The notes under the pieces were generated by a model. That model was not told the origin of the DNA. It did no database searches and saw only the letters and a program-made list of their open reading frames with translations. 64,000 nt of DNA from Marinobacter persicus (GTDB lineage Bacteria; Pseudomonadota; Gammaproteobacteria; Pseudomonadales; Oleiphilaceae): assembly GCF_900114155.1 (NCBI RefSeq), contig NZ_FOSC01000008.1:1-64000 (forward strand), given 5' to 3'. Both the position numbers and the translations under genes were made by a program. Within the stretch, counting starts at the first letter, position 1, and the number at the start of each line of letters is the position of its first letter. This document shows positions 35,949-44,922 of this stretch, one piece after another.

Positions 35949-37340
35949 TTATAGCTTTGCGGCTAAAGACCAAACTATACCTTTAGCTAAATCTGAATCA
36001 TCCTTGACCAGAATTCCTTCATCTCTTAGTTTCGAGAAGATAGTCGTTATCCTTGAAGAATCTCTTATACCTGTTATATCTCTAGCTTGCCTGTTACTTA
36101 TCTCACCAAATTTTTCAGCAAACATCTTAATCAAAGCGATGGGTTCTCCATCCATACAATGCCTTATAGTCACCTTAACAAAATTACCATCCTCTAATAT
36201 TTCTGGTGTTTTTTTACCAACTGCCATCATTCGCTGAAAAGCCGTATTTACTCCTTCTCCCAAATCCTTGTTAGGCGACGTCGGATATCTCGAAAGCAGT
36301 CTTACCAACTTTGAGTTCCTTGAAAAACGATTCTCCAAAATATTTTCAACTTTCACAAAACCAGGTAGTTTTCCAGGGCTTCGTATTTCAATACGATCAT
36401 TAAATACGCCGACAAAAATATTATCCGAAATTGCATAATCTCGATGAATCACGGCATTTACGAGCAATTCCCAAATCGTTTCTTTAGGAAAGCTCATTGG
36501 ACGCTTACCATCCATTGTCCATACCTCGTGAACATTTAAAAGTTCAACGATTTTATCGTAGGCCCTATCAATTTGCTCAAAAATAGGCTTTTCGATAGAA
36601 AAAACATCAGAAGTCAAATCATCACGCTCGGGATCATCATCCGAAGTATTGTAACGAGCAATCCGAATCGCACATTGTTTTGGCAGAATTGCCGACGGAT
36701 TATCAGAAAAAAGCAAAATCGCCGCCACACGTGGCAGCCACTCCTTATCAACCAGATTCTGCTTTAACAGAACATCAAGCGGCTCAATATTATCAGCAGG
36801 AAGATTATTTGCGAATTCTCTTAAATGATCGGAGGCTTCGAGGTCATCTATATTGGCGTCAGGTATGGTAATATCTTCGTAAGATCTTTGTCCCTTAGCA
36901 TAAGCAAGTTCCGCTATTCTTAAATTTCCTTTCAACTCTTGAGATTGCGCTCCATTTCTCACAATTACTTGCTTTCTACTTGTTTCATGTACCTGCAACC
37001 CCTTCTCAATAGTCACATGAAGAACATAGCCGGGAACTCCTTTCTGTCTCAGAAAAACGCATCTGTAGTCTATAGTCGGCTCGGGCATCGACAAATTCTG
37101 AATAATCTCGTTAAATTTCTCAATTTTATCTACCGGCTTCCACCTCATACTCGGATCATTCGACTCTTTTTCATCGGACACCCCAACGACAAACTCACCA
37201 CCATCCGCGTTTGCAAAAGCAACCGCTATGCGCTGGACTTTGTCACCTTTCAAACCAAATGCTTTTCTATCAAAAAAATGATCTTCTTGCCACGTACAAT
37301 AATGAATTGCATCTCTTTTTGATATTTCCCGAAACTCCAT
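35949..37340 (-). CDS. AlbA_2/Schlafen-type ATP-binding protein with HATPase-like and winged-helix regions
   Basis: The 463-aa product has an N-terminal AlbA_2 (Schlafen AAA_4) domain (FDRKAFGLKGDKVQRIAVAF, ANADGGEFVVGVSDE), a middle region with an HATPase_c_4-like core (ETIWELLVNAVIHRDYAISD, RIEIRSPGKLPG) and a C-terminal winged helix (EISNRQARDITGIRDSSRIT). Such proteins bind nucleic acids and are common in defence islands, sometimes as regulators. It is AT-rich compared with the core genes and sits beside the ABC-3C-like cassette. ATG 37340 has GAGG upstream. Confidence 0.75.
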   Translation of the reverse strand: MEFREISKRDAIHYCTWQEDHFFDRKAFGLKGDKVQRIAVAFANADGGEFVVGVSDEKESNDPSMRWKPVDKIEKFNEIIQNLSMPEPTIDYRCVFLRQKGVPGYVLHVTIEKGLQVHETSRKQVIVRNGAQSQELKGNLRIAELAYAKGQRSYEDITIPDANIDDLEASDHLREFANNLPADNIEPLDVLLKQNLVDKEWLPRVAAILLFSDNPSAILPKQCAIRIARYNTSDDDPERDDLTSDVFSIEKPIFEQIDRAYDKIVELLNVHEVWTMDGKRPMSFPKETIWELLVNAVIHRDYAISDNIFVGVFNDRIEIRSPGKLPGFVKVENILENRFSRNSKLVRLLSRYPTSPNKDLGEGVNTAFQRMMAVGKKTPEILEDGNFVKVTIRHCMDGEPIALIKMFAEKFGEISNRQARDITGIRDSSRITTIFSKLRDEGILVKDDSDLAKGIVWSLAAKL

Positions 37341-37535
37341 CGTCAAAACCTCGAACTACACTATTAAATATTTAATAATAGAAGAAAAAATGTAAATAAT
37401 TAAAATCATCGAAATAATGAAGAAATATCTCGCGCGCTTACCTGAGCATAGACTCGGATCTATTTCCCCGAATCAAAACTTCAACTAGGTTTACAGCGCC
37501 AAATAAATACTAGCGGAAATATTGAGACTTGAACC

Positions 37536-39563
37536 CTAAAGCTTCCTCAAAACCTTTCCTAAAGCGGCCGAAAACGAAATCAGGTCATAGTCGAATCCAA
37601 TGAGCCCCTTCTTCAGGACCTCCTCCTCTTCGGACGTCGCAAATATTATCTGACCGGTTTCTGAAGCTGTAGATGCGCCCTTGAGCAAATTAATAAAACT
37701 CAAATGGTTAGCTTCTTGCTGCCTTGGTTCGTCAAAAATAAGGACCCCAGGGTGATTCGTATAAAACTCATCTTTCAAACTAAATATCGCCAACAAATAA
37801 CTCCAAATTACCCGAATACCATCACTAGCGGACGTGTCGAACCCAAGATCAAACCCTTCCCTCGTTGGAAGGTAATTGTCAAAAGAAATTCTAAGCAAAT
37901 CTGCGGAGAAGCTAGAAAACCCGAATTGTTCTAAATACATTACTACTTGCTTTTCCAATGCAGTTAGTTTTTCCTTGTCGCGAACACTAAAACCATGCTC
38001 CGGAAACGATCTCCGAACTCTGATTAACTCTCTATATTTAGAATGATGGCTATCAAATTTTGATCTATATTCTGCAAGTGTGACAAGTGCCGCCTCGAAC
38101 TCTCCAATCTGATTCTCAATATTTATTTTTTCTCTCAGTAAAGTCTCATCGACTGAAGGCGCGCCAGAATACAAGTCTTCTTCAATCCACTCAATATCTT
38201 TGACAGTCCTATCAATTGACTCAGCCAAACTTCTTTCTTCAATTCTCTTTATGCCTAACTGGTTTTTATAAGAGCCCAAAACACTTCTAAAAGTCTTCAA
38301 CTGACTTTTTACAAAGTCAAGACTTTCGTCTAAGGTCATAAGCTCGTCATCGCAGGTTAAAGCCGACGTGTGATCCGCATAGGACTGACCGCATGTTGGA
38401 CATTCGTTATCAATAATAGGCAAACCATTCAAGGAGCTGAAAGACTTAATCTTCTTAAGATCTTCGTACTTTCTCTTATCGTCGATCAAACCATCAATTC
38501 TAATATTGGTCGATCTAATTTGATCTATAAGAAAACCAATCTCTTCTTTGAACTCATCATATTTCACTTCGGAGAATCTCAAATCTTCTTTTAGCTTTCT
38601 TAACTCTTTAATTTGGCTTCCGCTTTCAGCCGCTATATTCTCGGTTTTACTAGACTCTCGCTTAAGCTCAAATAACTTAATACGTTTTTCGTCTAATACA
38701 CTTGACAATGAACGCCAGCGTCGACCACTTTCAACTAAAAGATCCAGTTTGTAGGCATCAAACTTTGCTTTAGGTGTTTCCTGTATTCCTACGACCTTAC
38801 CTCCAATGCGTATCGCGCAATTGCTTATATCGAAAAAATCCAAACTCCATTTTTTTTGTACTTCATCGATATTGCTTTTGTTTGCCGCCTTCCTTTTAAT
38901 GATATCATTTACGTCTAAATTCATTATAAATTCAAACGCACGTTTTTTGACCTGAGGAATATTAAAATGAAATGGCGTTGTAGCTTGTATCGAGCTCCAA
39001 CCTTTTTTCTGCTCAACGAAATAAAGCGGAAAAAAAGCTGGAGGGTAAAGAGGATATTCACCACCAACGTTATTCGGAACCAAAGGTAGCTTCCAATCCA
39101 TAAAATTGGAAAACCAAGAGTAAAATCCAAGTTCTCTTGTTGTGTCACCCTCACGATGTAGAAATAGTCTTTGAGATTCCCCCTCAACTGAATCAATACC
39201 ACCCTGAAAAACCTCTATTATGGATTCAGAGTCTGCACCAAGCACATTTCTTTTAAGCGTAACAGTATGACCGGCATTGTTAGTTACTTGTAACTTCACA
39301 TGAGATGATATGACTAACTTCTCTGCACCTTGCTCGTCCTGTATCGTCTTGAGAAGTGATGGGGGAAAGGGAGGCTTTGCAGTTTGTTGACCCAGAGCCA
39401 TCTCCATTCCAAGCGCATAGGCTATTGCGTTTACGCAAGTCGACTTTCCGTGCGAGTTTTCAACTCGAAGTACACATAACCCCTTAGAAAAGGTAAGATC
39501 GAGGCCATATGGTCCATCGGCAGTCTGAACTTCTATTACCAGCCTATCAATTATCATTGACAC
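37536..39563 (-). CDS. Rad50/SMC-like ATPase of an ABC-three-component conflict system
   Basis: A 675-aa ABC-class ATPase with a divergent Walker A (RVENSHGKSTCVNAIAYALG, residues 33-52), long coiled-coil arms, a zinc-hook CPTC (Cys388, Cys391) and a Walker B (VLIFDEPRQQE). The NSxGKSTC...YALG form is what I recall of ABC-3C ATPases. It is the sensor/motor gene, third in the operon. GTG 39563 is seven bases after GGAG; an ATG two codons later is possible. Low GC and many A/T-ending codons mark recent transfer. Confidence 0.75.
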   Translation of the reverse strand: MSMIIDRLVIEVQTADGPYGLDLTFSKGLCVLRVENSHGKSTCVNAIAYALGMEMALGQQTAKPPFPPSLLKTIQDEQGAEKLVISSHVKLQVTNNAGHTVTLKRNVLGADSESIIEVFQGGIDSVEGESQRLFLHREGDTTRELGFYSWFSNFMDWKLPLVPNNVGGEYPLYPPAFFPLYFVEQKKGWSSIQATTPFHFNIPQVKKRAFEFIMNLDVNDIIKRKAANKSNIDEVQKKWSLDFFDISNCAIRIGGKVVGIQETPKAKFDAYKLDLLVESGRRWRSLSSVLDEKRIKLFELKRESSKTENIAAESGSQIKELRKLKEDLRFSEVKYDEFKEEIGFLIDQIRSTNIRIDGLIDDKRKYEDLKKIKSFSSLNGLPIIDNECPTCGQSYADHTSALTCDDELMTLDESLDFVKSQLKTFRSVLGSYKNQLGIKRIEERSLAESIDRTVKDIEWIEEDLYSGAPSVDETLLREKINIENQIGEFEAALVTLAEYRSKFDSHHSKYRELIRVRRSFPEHGFSVRDKEKLTALEKQVVMYLEQFGFSSFSADLLRISFDNYLPTREGFDLGFDTSASDGIRVIWSYLLAIFSLKDEFYTNHPGVLIFDEPRQQEANHLSFINLLKGASTASETGQIIFATSEEEEVLKKGLIGFDYDLISFSAALGKVLRKL

Positions 39564-39565
39564 AA

Positions 39566-40024
39566 TCAGACTCCTTCAAAAATTCTTTTTACTGCGGCCT
39601 CAGAAAGATACTTCTTGGATTCCAGAAGAAACCTTTTCTCATCGCAAAATACGTTTTCTTGATCTAGCTCTTGGTATATCTCAACACCAAGCTCTGTCAA
39701 ACACATAGAGCCATTTTCTTTTTCTAAGATCTTATTTGATATCATAAAATTTAAAACATGATCTATTGCAGGCTCTAGGCGGACATTTGGACGCATCCTT
39801 TCTTCTTTGCCCTGCCACTCAAGAATGCTGTTCAAATGCTCCGCGCTTTTCACTACCCAGTTAGCAACATGAATTTTTTGCAAAGAGGCGCTATTATTTC
39901 TACCCACTACACCCAAAATCAGTATGATCAAGCTTGCCTTCCAAAGCGGGCGAGTATCACATGGCGTAAAATCTTTCCGCTTGGTGAAGGTAAAAGGAAA
40001 ATCAAAAAACTCTTCGATACTCAT
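39566..40024 (-). CDS. ABC-3C middle component (winged-helix-like)
   Basis: A 152-aa protein: an N-terminal helix pair (RPLWKASLIILILGVVGRNN), a winged-helix-like section (AIDHVLNFMISNKILEKENG, SMCLTELGVEIYQEL) and a C-terminal helix. It lies with a one-base gap from the effector gene upstream and two bases from the ATPase gene downstream. In ABC-three-component systems a small middle component links ATPase and effector; size, fold and position fit that role. I cannot say which middle-component class it is. Confidence 0.65.
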   Translation of the reverse strand: MSIEEFFDFPFTFTKRKDFTPCDTRPLWKASLIILILGVVGRNNSASLQKIHVANWVVKSAEHLNSILEWQGKEERMRPNVRLEPAIDHVLNFMISNKILEKENGSMCLTELGVEIYQELDQENVFCDEKRFLLESKKYLSEAAVKRIFEGV

Positions 40025-40025
40025 A

Positions 40026-40940
40026 TTAAAAATCCAGTGGACATCGAATTAGCCAGTCAGCAATTACGCCGTGCTGGATCAGTTCCATATCGTCTTTTTT
40101 TAAACTTGGGACTTTTCGTTGAATATCATCCTCTAATTTTTTCATCTCTGATGCTATAACTGCACCAGCTTGCTTTCCTGAATCTGTCAGAAACCTTAAT
40201 TCTAAGTAACTACGCCTATTAGCAATTGAATCTCTTATTAAGCTATTTATTTCTGGCCACTCAACACTTAGGTGAGCCATTAAATTTTGAAACTCCAGAT
40301 ATTTTTGCACTAAATGCGACTTCATACTAAGAATCCTTTCTTTCGAAATTACTTTTGGTAGCTTCGAATCCAGCTTATATAAAAACGCCAAATTATCGTC
40401 AATCCAAGCCTCAGCCTCGTCGCCTTCAACTTTATCGAATACTAAATTCAACTGATAAACGTCTTTTTTTAGGGACCTAACCTCAGACTTGTAGTCATTT
40501 TCCGTCTGAACAAGAATATGAAAATCGTCGGATATGAAGGGTATATCAAGCTTTCTGACCTTCACGGACTTTGCGGAACAATAAAGGGCTACATCGGAGT
40601 CAACGTACTCGGACGTCGCTAAAACCCACCGATTTATCTTTATACCTGCAAACAGTTTCTTGAAACTATTTAGATTTTTGTTTGTTAATTTATATATATC
40701 TTTTCTTATTTTGTTTTTTTGGGCTTTAGTCAGCTTTTCTTTATCAGACGTCTGTTCCGGCAAATAACACTGAAAGACATGTCCGCCAAAGGTGTAGCAC
40801 TCTACTCCAAAATCTCCGCCGTAGGAGTCTGGGACATCTTTTAGGTTAGATGGACCATAATGCCTTCTCAAAATGTCTTTGAAGTAATGCTCCCATGATT
40901 TCGGATCACTCTTTGGATCAACCAGCATAATATTTTTCAC
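40026..40940 (-). CDS. ABC-3C effector candidate with nuclease-like N-terminus
   Basis: The 304-aa product is the first gene of the operon. The N-terminal 90 residues hold YGGDFGVECYTFGGHVFQCY, which resembles the GDxGIE...QC core of Mrr-like PD-(D/E)xK nucleases, with Tyr where the Lys is expected. The remainder is helical, and the C-terminal part (RRSYLELRFLTDSGKQAGAV) may contact the middle component. Effectors of this class cut DNA or RNA when the ATPase senses infection. The degree of active-site loss is unclear. Confidence 0.6.
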   Translation of the reverse strand: MKNIMLVDPKSDPKSWEHYFKDILRRHYGPSNLKDVPDSYGGDFGVECYTFGGHVFQCYLPEQTSDKEKLTKAQKNKIRKDIYKLTNKNLNSFKKLFAGIKINRWVLATSEYVDSDVALYCSAKSVKVRKLDIPFISDDFHILVQTENDYKSEVRSLKKDVYQLNLVFDKVEGDEAEAWIDDNLAFLYKLDSKLPKVISKERILSMKSHLVQKYLEFQNLMAHLSVEWPEINSLIRDSIANRRSYLELRFLTDSGKQAGAVIASEMKKLEDDIQRKVPSLKKDDMELIQHGVIADWLIRCPLDF

Positions 40941-41229
40941 CCGAACTTAATTTTTGTTCATGGATTCTTTGAAACACTAAACGCTTTAACACCTGCAACG
41001 AAACACCAAGTAAAATCATCTAACTGGGAGGTCCGCCAAAGGAAACACAAAGCAACGACAAAGGGTAACCATGAAACAACGTTCCCGATACTGCGAAGGT
41101 GTCGTTCAATTCCGAAAGGCGCATAGCTCGTTTTCCGTAACAATCGGTGCTTCCGTAGCCTTTTGCTAGCTACATTAGACCATCTCAATCGTATCTGTCT
41201 GCTTTAGTTACAAAAAGACTACTCTCTCT

Positions 41230-41272
41230 AAAACAAAAAGCTGTGTGGCATAGCCACACAGCTTTTTGTTTT
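41230..41272. terminator. Bidirectional terminator, 20-bp perfect stem
   Basis: A perfect 20-bp inverted repeat (AAAACAAAAAGCTGTGTGGC and its complement) with loop ATA. A- and T-runs on both sides let it work in both directions. It separates the AT-rich defence block on the left from the urea cluster. The rest of 40941-41327 holds the defence operon promoter region and no convincing gene. Confidence 0.88.
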
Positions 41273-41327
41273 GCAGTTCGTTACCCAATTCTTTGGCAAG
41301 GAACAGCGAGCCCTCCGAGTGGAGGCC

Positions 41328-41513
41328 TCAGCCTTTTCCATCCGGCTTATGCCGCACCACACCATAAACTATCGTTGCAACAGCAGCCACACCGGCCAAC
41401 AAATACTCAAAATGCAAAACATCCCCAATAGCCTCATGGCCCGAGTGTCCCCAGGCAGCACCAGAGGCGAGAATCAGGCTGGCAGTGACAGCGAGTTGGT
41501 TGCTAAGTTTCAT
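41328..41513 (-). CDS. Small His-containing membrane protein next to ureG
   Basis: The 61-aa product has a signal-like segment ending ASGAAWG, then HSGHEAIGDVLHFEYLLAGV (His-rich, then one helix) and a short basic tail. GGAG lies before the ATG. It follows the ureG remnant on the same strand after 41 bp. The His-x-x-His cluster suggests a metal, perhaps nickel-linked, role as in HupE/UreJ leaders, but I cannot assign it. Confidence 0.5.
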   Translation of the reverse strand: MKLSNQLAVTASLILASGAAWGHSGHEAIGDVLHFEYLLAGVAAVATIVYGVVRHKPDGKG

Positions 41514-41554
41514 GGTTGTTTCTCCTTAATTCGTTAATCTTTTAGTCAATGTGT

Positions 41555-42132
41555 TCAGGCGGATTCAGCGACTTTTCCGGGGCGCCTCTCCGGCAACATC
41601 CTCCGCTCCAGAATGAAGCTGATAATCGTCTCCAGCCCTACCCCGTCGTACAGGTTGGTGAACACGAAGGGGCGTTCGCCGCGCATTTTCTTGCTGTCCC
41701 GTTCCATCACGTCCAGAGAGGCGTGGACCTGTTCGGCGATGTCGATCTTGTTGATGATCAGCAGGTCGGATTTGGTGATGCCGGGGCCGCCTTTGCGGGG
41801 AATCTTGTCGCCAGCGGAGACGTCGATCACATACAGCGTGAGGTCGCTCAGTTCCAGGCTGAAGGTGGCGGAGAGGTTGTCGCCGCCGGATTCCACCAGC
41901 ATCAGTTCCAGGTCCGGGTGGCGGCGCTGGAGGTCGTCGATGGCCGCCAGGTTCATGGAGGCGTCCTCCCGGATGGCGGTCTGCGGCCAGGGCTTCGTGG
42001 CGCAGGAGGAAATCGGCGTCTTCCCGGGTGTAGATGTCGTTGGTCACCACGGCGATGTCGTAGTGGTCCCGCAGGGCTTTGCATAACTGGCGCAGCAGGG
42101 CGGTTTTACCGGAGCCAACCGGGCCGCCGACG
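41555..42132 (-). pseudogene. ureG: ureG remnant (no start, internal frameshifting deletion)
   Basis: UreG is the GTPase that loads nickel into urease. Here its Walker A ([20 protein letters not shown]) and [21 protein letters not shown] are intact in one frame. The end, from [17 protein letters not shown] to the C-terminus ([23 protein letters not shown]), lies in another. At 41981-41990 the codons for the usual APERIxGVETGGCPH block are missing: 7 nt stand where 45 are expected, a 38-nt loss. The metal-binding CPH motif is gone, and the start codon is replaced by ureD sequence. Confidence 0.88.
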
Positions 42133-42267
42133 TACAAGCCGGGTAACCGGCCCGGACCCGCTCTCGTTGCGGGCTTCAAATCTCAGATCCAGGGCCGCTG
42201 CCCAGCGCCGCTCCCAGTCGAACCGGTGGCCGGAGGCGTGAGCGGCGATGGGCTGGTAGGCGGTCAT
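42123..42267 (-). pseudogene. ureD: 5' remnant of ureD
   Basis: ATG 42267 overlaps the urtE stop (ATGA). The frame [30 protein letters not shown]...[10 protein letters not shown] is the N-terminus of the urease accessory protein UreD (W-x-A-x-L-x-L, T-R-L-x-R-R). After about 48 codons the sequence passes into ureG at CGTCGGCGGC (42123-42132), a stretch that fits both the Val-Arg-Arg-Arg codons of ureD and the Val-Gly-Gly codons of ureG. The frame then stops at a TAA inside ureG. Confidence 0.85.
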
Positions 42268-42962
42268 ACGGTCAGGTGCTTCTTGATCAGTTCATCGGTC
42301 AGGCCGGCGATTTCGTCTTCCGCCACCCGGCGACCCCGGTCGATGATGGCAAACCGATCCGCATACTTCCGAGCAAACGGCAACTTCTGCTCAACCAGCA
42401 AAACCGTCAGCCCGTCCTCCTCAATAAGCCTGCGAATTACCTCCCCAATCTGCGCCACAATATTCGGCTGAATCCCCTCCCCCGGCTCGTCCAGAATCAG
42501 CAGCCTGGGCTCAATCACCAGCGCCCTCCCAATCGCCAGCTGCTGTTGCTGCCCACCAGACAAGTCACCGCCTCTACGGTGCCGCATTTCCTTCAGCACC
42601 GGAAACAGCTCATACACCCGCTCCGGTATTTTCTTGCTGCCGTCCTTGCGCACGGCCAGGCCGGTGCGGAGGTTTTCTTCCACGGTCAGCAGGGGGAATA
42701 TCTGTCTTCCCTGGGGTACGTAGCCGATGCCCAGGCGTGAGCGGTCTTCGATTTTCTTTTTGGTGAGCTCCACGTCGCCGGCGAAGGTGATGCGGCCGCT
42801 TTCCGTGGCTTCCTCGCCCATGATGCATTTCATCAGGGTGGTTTTGCCCACGCCGTTGCGGCCCATCACGCAGGTGCATTGGCCCTGGGGGATGTCCAGG
42901 TCCAGATCCCAGAGGGTGTGGCTTTCGCCGTAGTAGTGGTTCAGTTGTTCAATCTTGAGCAT
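42264..42962 (-). CDS. urtE: Urea ABC transporter ATP-binding protein UrtE
   Basis: A 232-aa ABC ATPase of the branched-chain amino acid/urea type (LivF-like): Walker A GRNGVGKTT, GYVPQGRQIFPLLTVEENL, signature LSGGQQQQ, Walker B LLILDEPGEGIQP. The final GLTDELIKKHLTV is typical. With UrtD it powers urea import. It starts at ATG 42962, sharing one base with the urtD stop (TAATG), and its own stop overlaps the ureD start. Confidence 0.93.
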   Translation of the reverse strand: MLKIEQLNHYYGESHTLWDLDLDIPQGQCTCVMGRNGVGKTTLMKCIMGEEATESGRITFAGDVELTKKKIEDRSRLGIGYVPQGRQIFPLLTVEENLRTGLAVRKDGSKKIPERVYELFPVLKEMRHRRGGDLSGGQQQQLAIGRALVIEPRLLILDEPGEGIQPNIVAQIGEVIRRLIEEDGLTVLLVEQKLPFARKYADRFAIIDRGRRVAEDEIAGLTDELIKKHLTV

Positions 42963-43786
42963 TACGCTTCCTCCCCCAGGTACACCTTGATTACTTCCGG
43001 GTCGTTCGAGACTTGGTCCATGGTGCCTTCGGCCAGTACGCTGCCCTGGTGTAGCACGGTCACCTGCCGGGCGATGGAGCGCACGAAGCCCATGTCGTGT
43101 TCCACCACCACAACCGACTGTTTGCCGGCCAGGCTGGTGAGCAGTTCGGCGGTGCGTTCCATCTCCTGTTCGGTCATGCCGGCCACGGGTTCGTCCACCA
43201 GCAGCAGCCGTGGTTTCTGCATCAGCAGCATGCCGATTTCCAGCCACTGTTTCTGGCCGTGGGAGAGGATGCCGGCAGGTTTGTCGCGCAGTGCGGTCAG
43301 GCCGATCATTTCCAGCACTTCGTCGATCTGCTCCCGGTTTTCGGGTTTCATGATCGCCGTCAGGGTGGGCAGTATGCGTTTGTCGGCGGCCATGGCCAGT
43401 TCCAGGTTTTCGAACACGGTGAGCGCTTCAAACACGGTGGGCTTCTGGAACTTGCGGCCAATGCCCAGGGTGGCGATGTCCGGCTCGTTCATGGTCAGCA
43501 GGTTGTGGCGGCTGCCGAACCACACCGAGCCGGTGTCGGGCCGGGTCTTGCCGGTGATGATGTCCATCATGGTGGTTTTGCCCGCGCCGTTGGGGCCGAT
43601 AATGCAGCGCAGTTCGCCATCGTCGATGGTGAGGTTGAGGTTGTTGATGGCCTTGAAGCCATCGAAGCTCACGTTCACGTCTTCCATGTACAGAATCGGC
43701 CCGTGGCGCACGTCTACCGGCGATGCCACCGGGGCCAGAAAATCGAACACCTGGTCCCGGTTGGTGAGTTGTTCGAGCATGCTCAT
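42962..43786 (-). CDS. urtD: Urea ABC transporter ATP-binding protein UrtD
   Basis: A 274-aa ABC ATPase (LivG-like): Walker A GPNGAGKTT, GIGRKFQKPTVFEALTVFEN, signature LSHGQKQW, Walker B LLLVDEPVAGMT, and GFVRSIARQVTVLHQG. The His in LSHGQ is the UrtD form of the LSGGQ motif. ATG 43786 overlaps the urtC stop by 4 bp. Confidence 0.93.
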   Translation of the reverse strand: MSMLEQLTNRDQVFDFLAPVASPVDVRHGPILYMEDVNVSFDGFKAINNLNLTIDDGELRCIIGPNGAGKTTMMDIITGKTRPDTGSVWFGSRHNLLTMNEPDIATLGIGRKFQKPTVFEALTVFENLELAMAADKRILPTLTAIMKPENREQIDEVLEMIGLTALRDKPAGILSHGQKQWLEIGMLLMQKPRLLLVDEPVAGMTEQEMERTAELLTSLAGKQSVVVVEHDMGFVRSIARQVTVLHQGSVLAEGTMDQVSNDPEVIKVYLGEEA

Positions 43787-44919
43787 GCGGTGGCCTCCTG
43801 TGGGTTGGAGCGGTCTTTTTCAGGGGCTTTTCGGCGCTTTTGCAGCAGGCCGGCGATGCCCTTGGGCAGGAACACGGTTACCAGCACGAACAGGCCGCCG
43901 AGGGCGAACAGCCAGGCGTCCGGCATTACGCCGGTGAACACGGTTTTGGCGTAGTTCACCAGCAGCGCGCCAATCACCGCGCCGTACAGGGTGGCCCGGC
44001 CGCCCAGTGCCACCCACACCACCACTTCGATGGAGAACAGCGGCGAGAATTCACTGGGGTTGATGATGCCCACCTGGGGCACGTAGAGCGCCCCGGCCAC
44101 GCCCGCCAACATGGCGGAGACCACGAACACGAACAGCTGCACCCGTTCTACCCGGTATCCCAAAAAGCGAGTGCGAGCTTCGGCATCGCGGCAGGCGATG
44201 CTCACCCGGCCCAGCTTGCTGGTGACAATGCCCCGGCAGATCACATAGCCGATGGCCAGGGCGATGCCGGTGGCGATGAACAGCCCCAGGCGGGTGGCGT
44301 CGGTGCGCAGGTTAAAGCCGAGAATGTCGCGGAAGTCGGTCAGCCCATTGTTGCCACCAAAGCCCATCTCATTGCGGAAGAACGCCAGCATCAGGGCAAA
44401 GGTCAGCGCCTGGGTGATGATCGACAGATACACGCCGGTCACCCGGGAACGGAAAGCCAGATAACCGAACACGAACGCCAGGGCACCGGGCACCAGCAGC
44501 ACCATGGCGAAGGCGAACCACGCCATGTCGAAGCCGTGCCAGTACCAGGGCAACGAATCCCAGTTCAGGAACACCATGAAGTCCGGCAATACCGGGTCGC
44601 CGTAGGTGCCCCGGTCGCCGATCTGGCGCATCAGGTACATGCCCATGGCGTAACCGCCGAGGGCGAAGAAGGCGCCGTGGCCCAGGCTGAGGATGCCCAG
44701 GTAGCCCCACACCAGGTCCACCGCCACGGCCAGCAGTGCGTAGCACAGGTACTTGCCCAGCAGGGTGACGGTGTAGGCGCTCACGTGCAGCGCGCTGTCT
44801 TCGGGCATGGCCAGGTGAAGGATGGTCACCACCGCCAGCGCGGCGGTCAGGATGCCCAGGAATAATTGTGTCGAACGCTCCTGTAACGGCCGGAGCAGCC
44901 AGGTTGTAGACGTTGCCAT
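43783..44919 (-). CDS. urtC: Urea ABC transporter permease UrtC
   Basis: A 378-aa LivM-type permease with about ten membrane helices: LVWGYLGILSLGHGAFFALG, FGGNNGLTDF, ACRDAEARTRFLGY, VGIINPSEFSPLFSIEVVVW. It forms the urea channel with UrtB. It is three bases downstream of urtB, and a charged tail (KRRKAPEKDRSNP) follows the last helix. Confidence 0.93.
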   Translation of the reverse strand: MATSTTWLLRPLQERSTQLFLGILTAALAVVTILHLAMPEDSALHVSAYTVTLLGKYLCYALLAVAVDLVWGYLGILSLGHGAFFALGGYAMGMYLMRQIGDRGTYGDPVLPDFMVFLNWDSLPWYWHGFDMAWFAFAMVLLVPGALAFVFGYLAFRSRVTGVYLSIITQALTFALMLAFFRNEMGFGGNNGLTDFRDILGFNLRTDATRLGLFIATGIALAIGYVICRGIVTSKLGRVSIACRDAEARTRFLGYRVERVQLFVFVVSAMLAGVAGALYVPQVGIINPSEFSPLFSIEVVVWVALGGRATLYGAVIGALLVNYAKTVFTGVMPDAWLFALGGLFVLVTVFLPKGIAGLLQKRRKAPEKDRSNPQEATA

Positions 44920-44922
44920 AAC

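Noticed and set aside
40958..41188. 76-aa minus-strand frame upstream of the defence operon
   Set aside because: No ribosome site and odd composition; it fills the probable promoter region of the operon.
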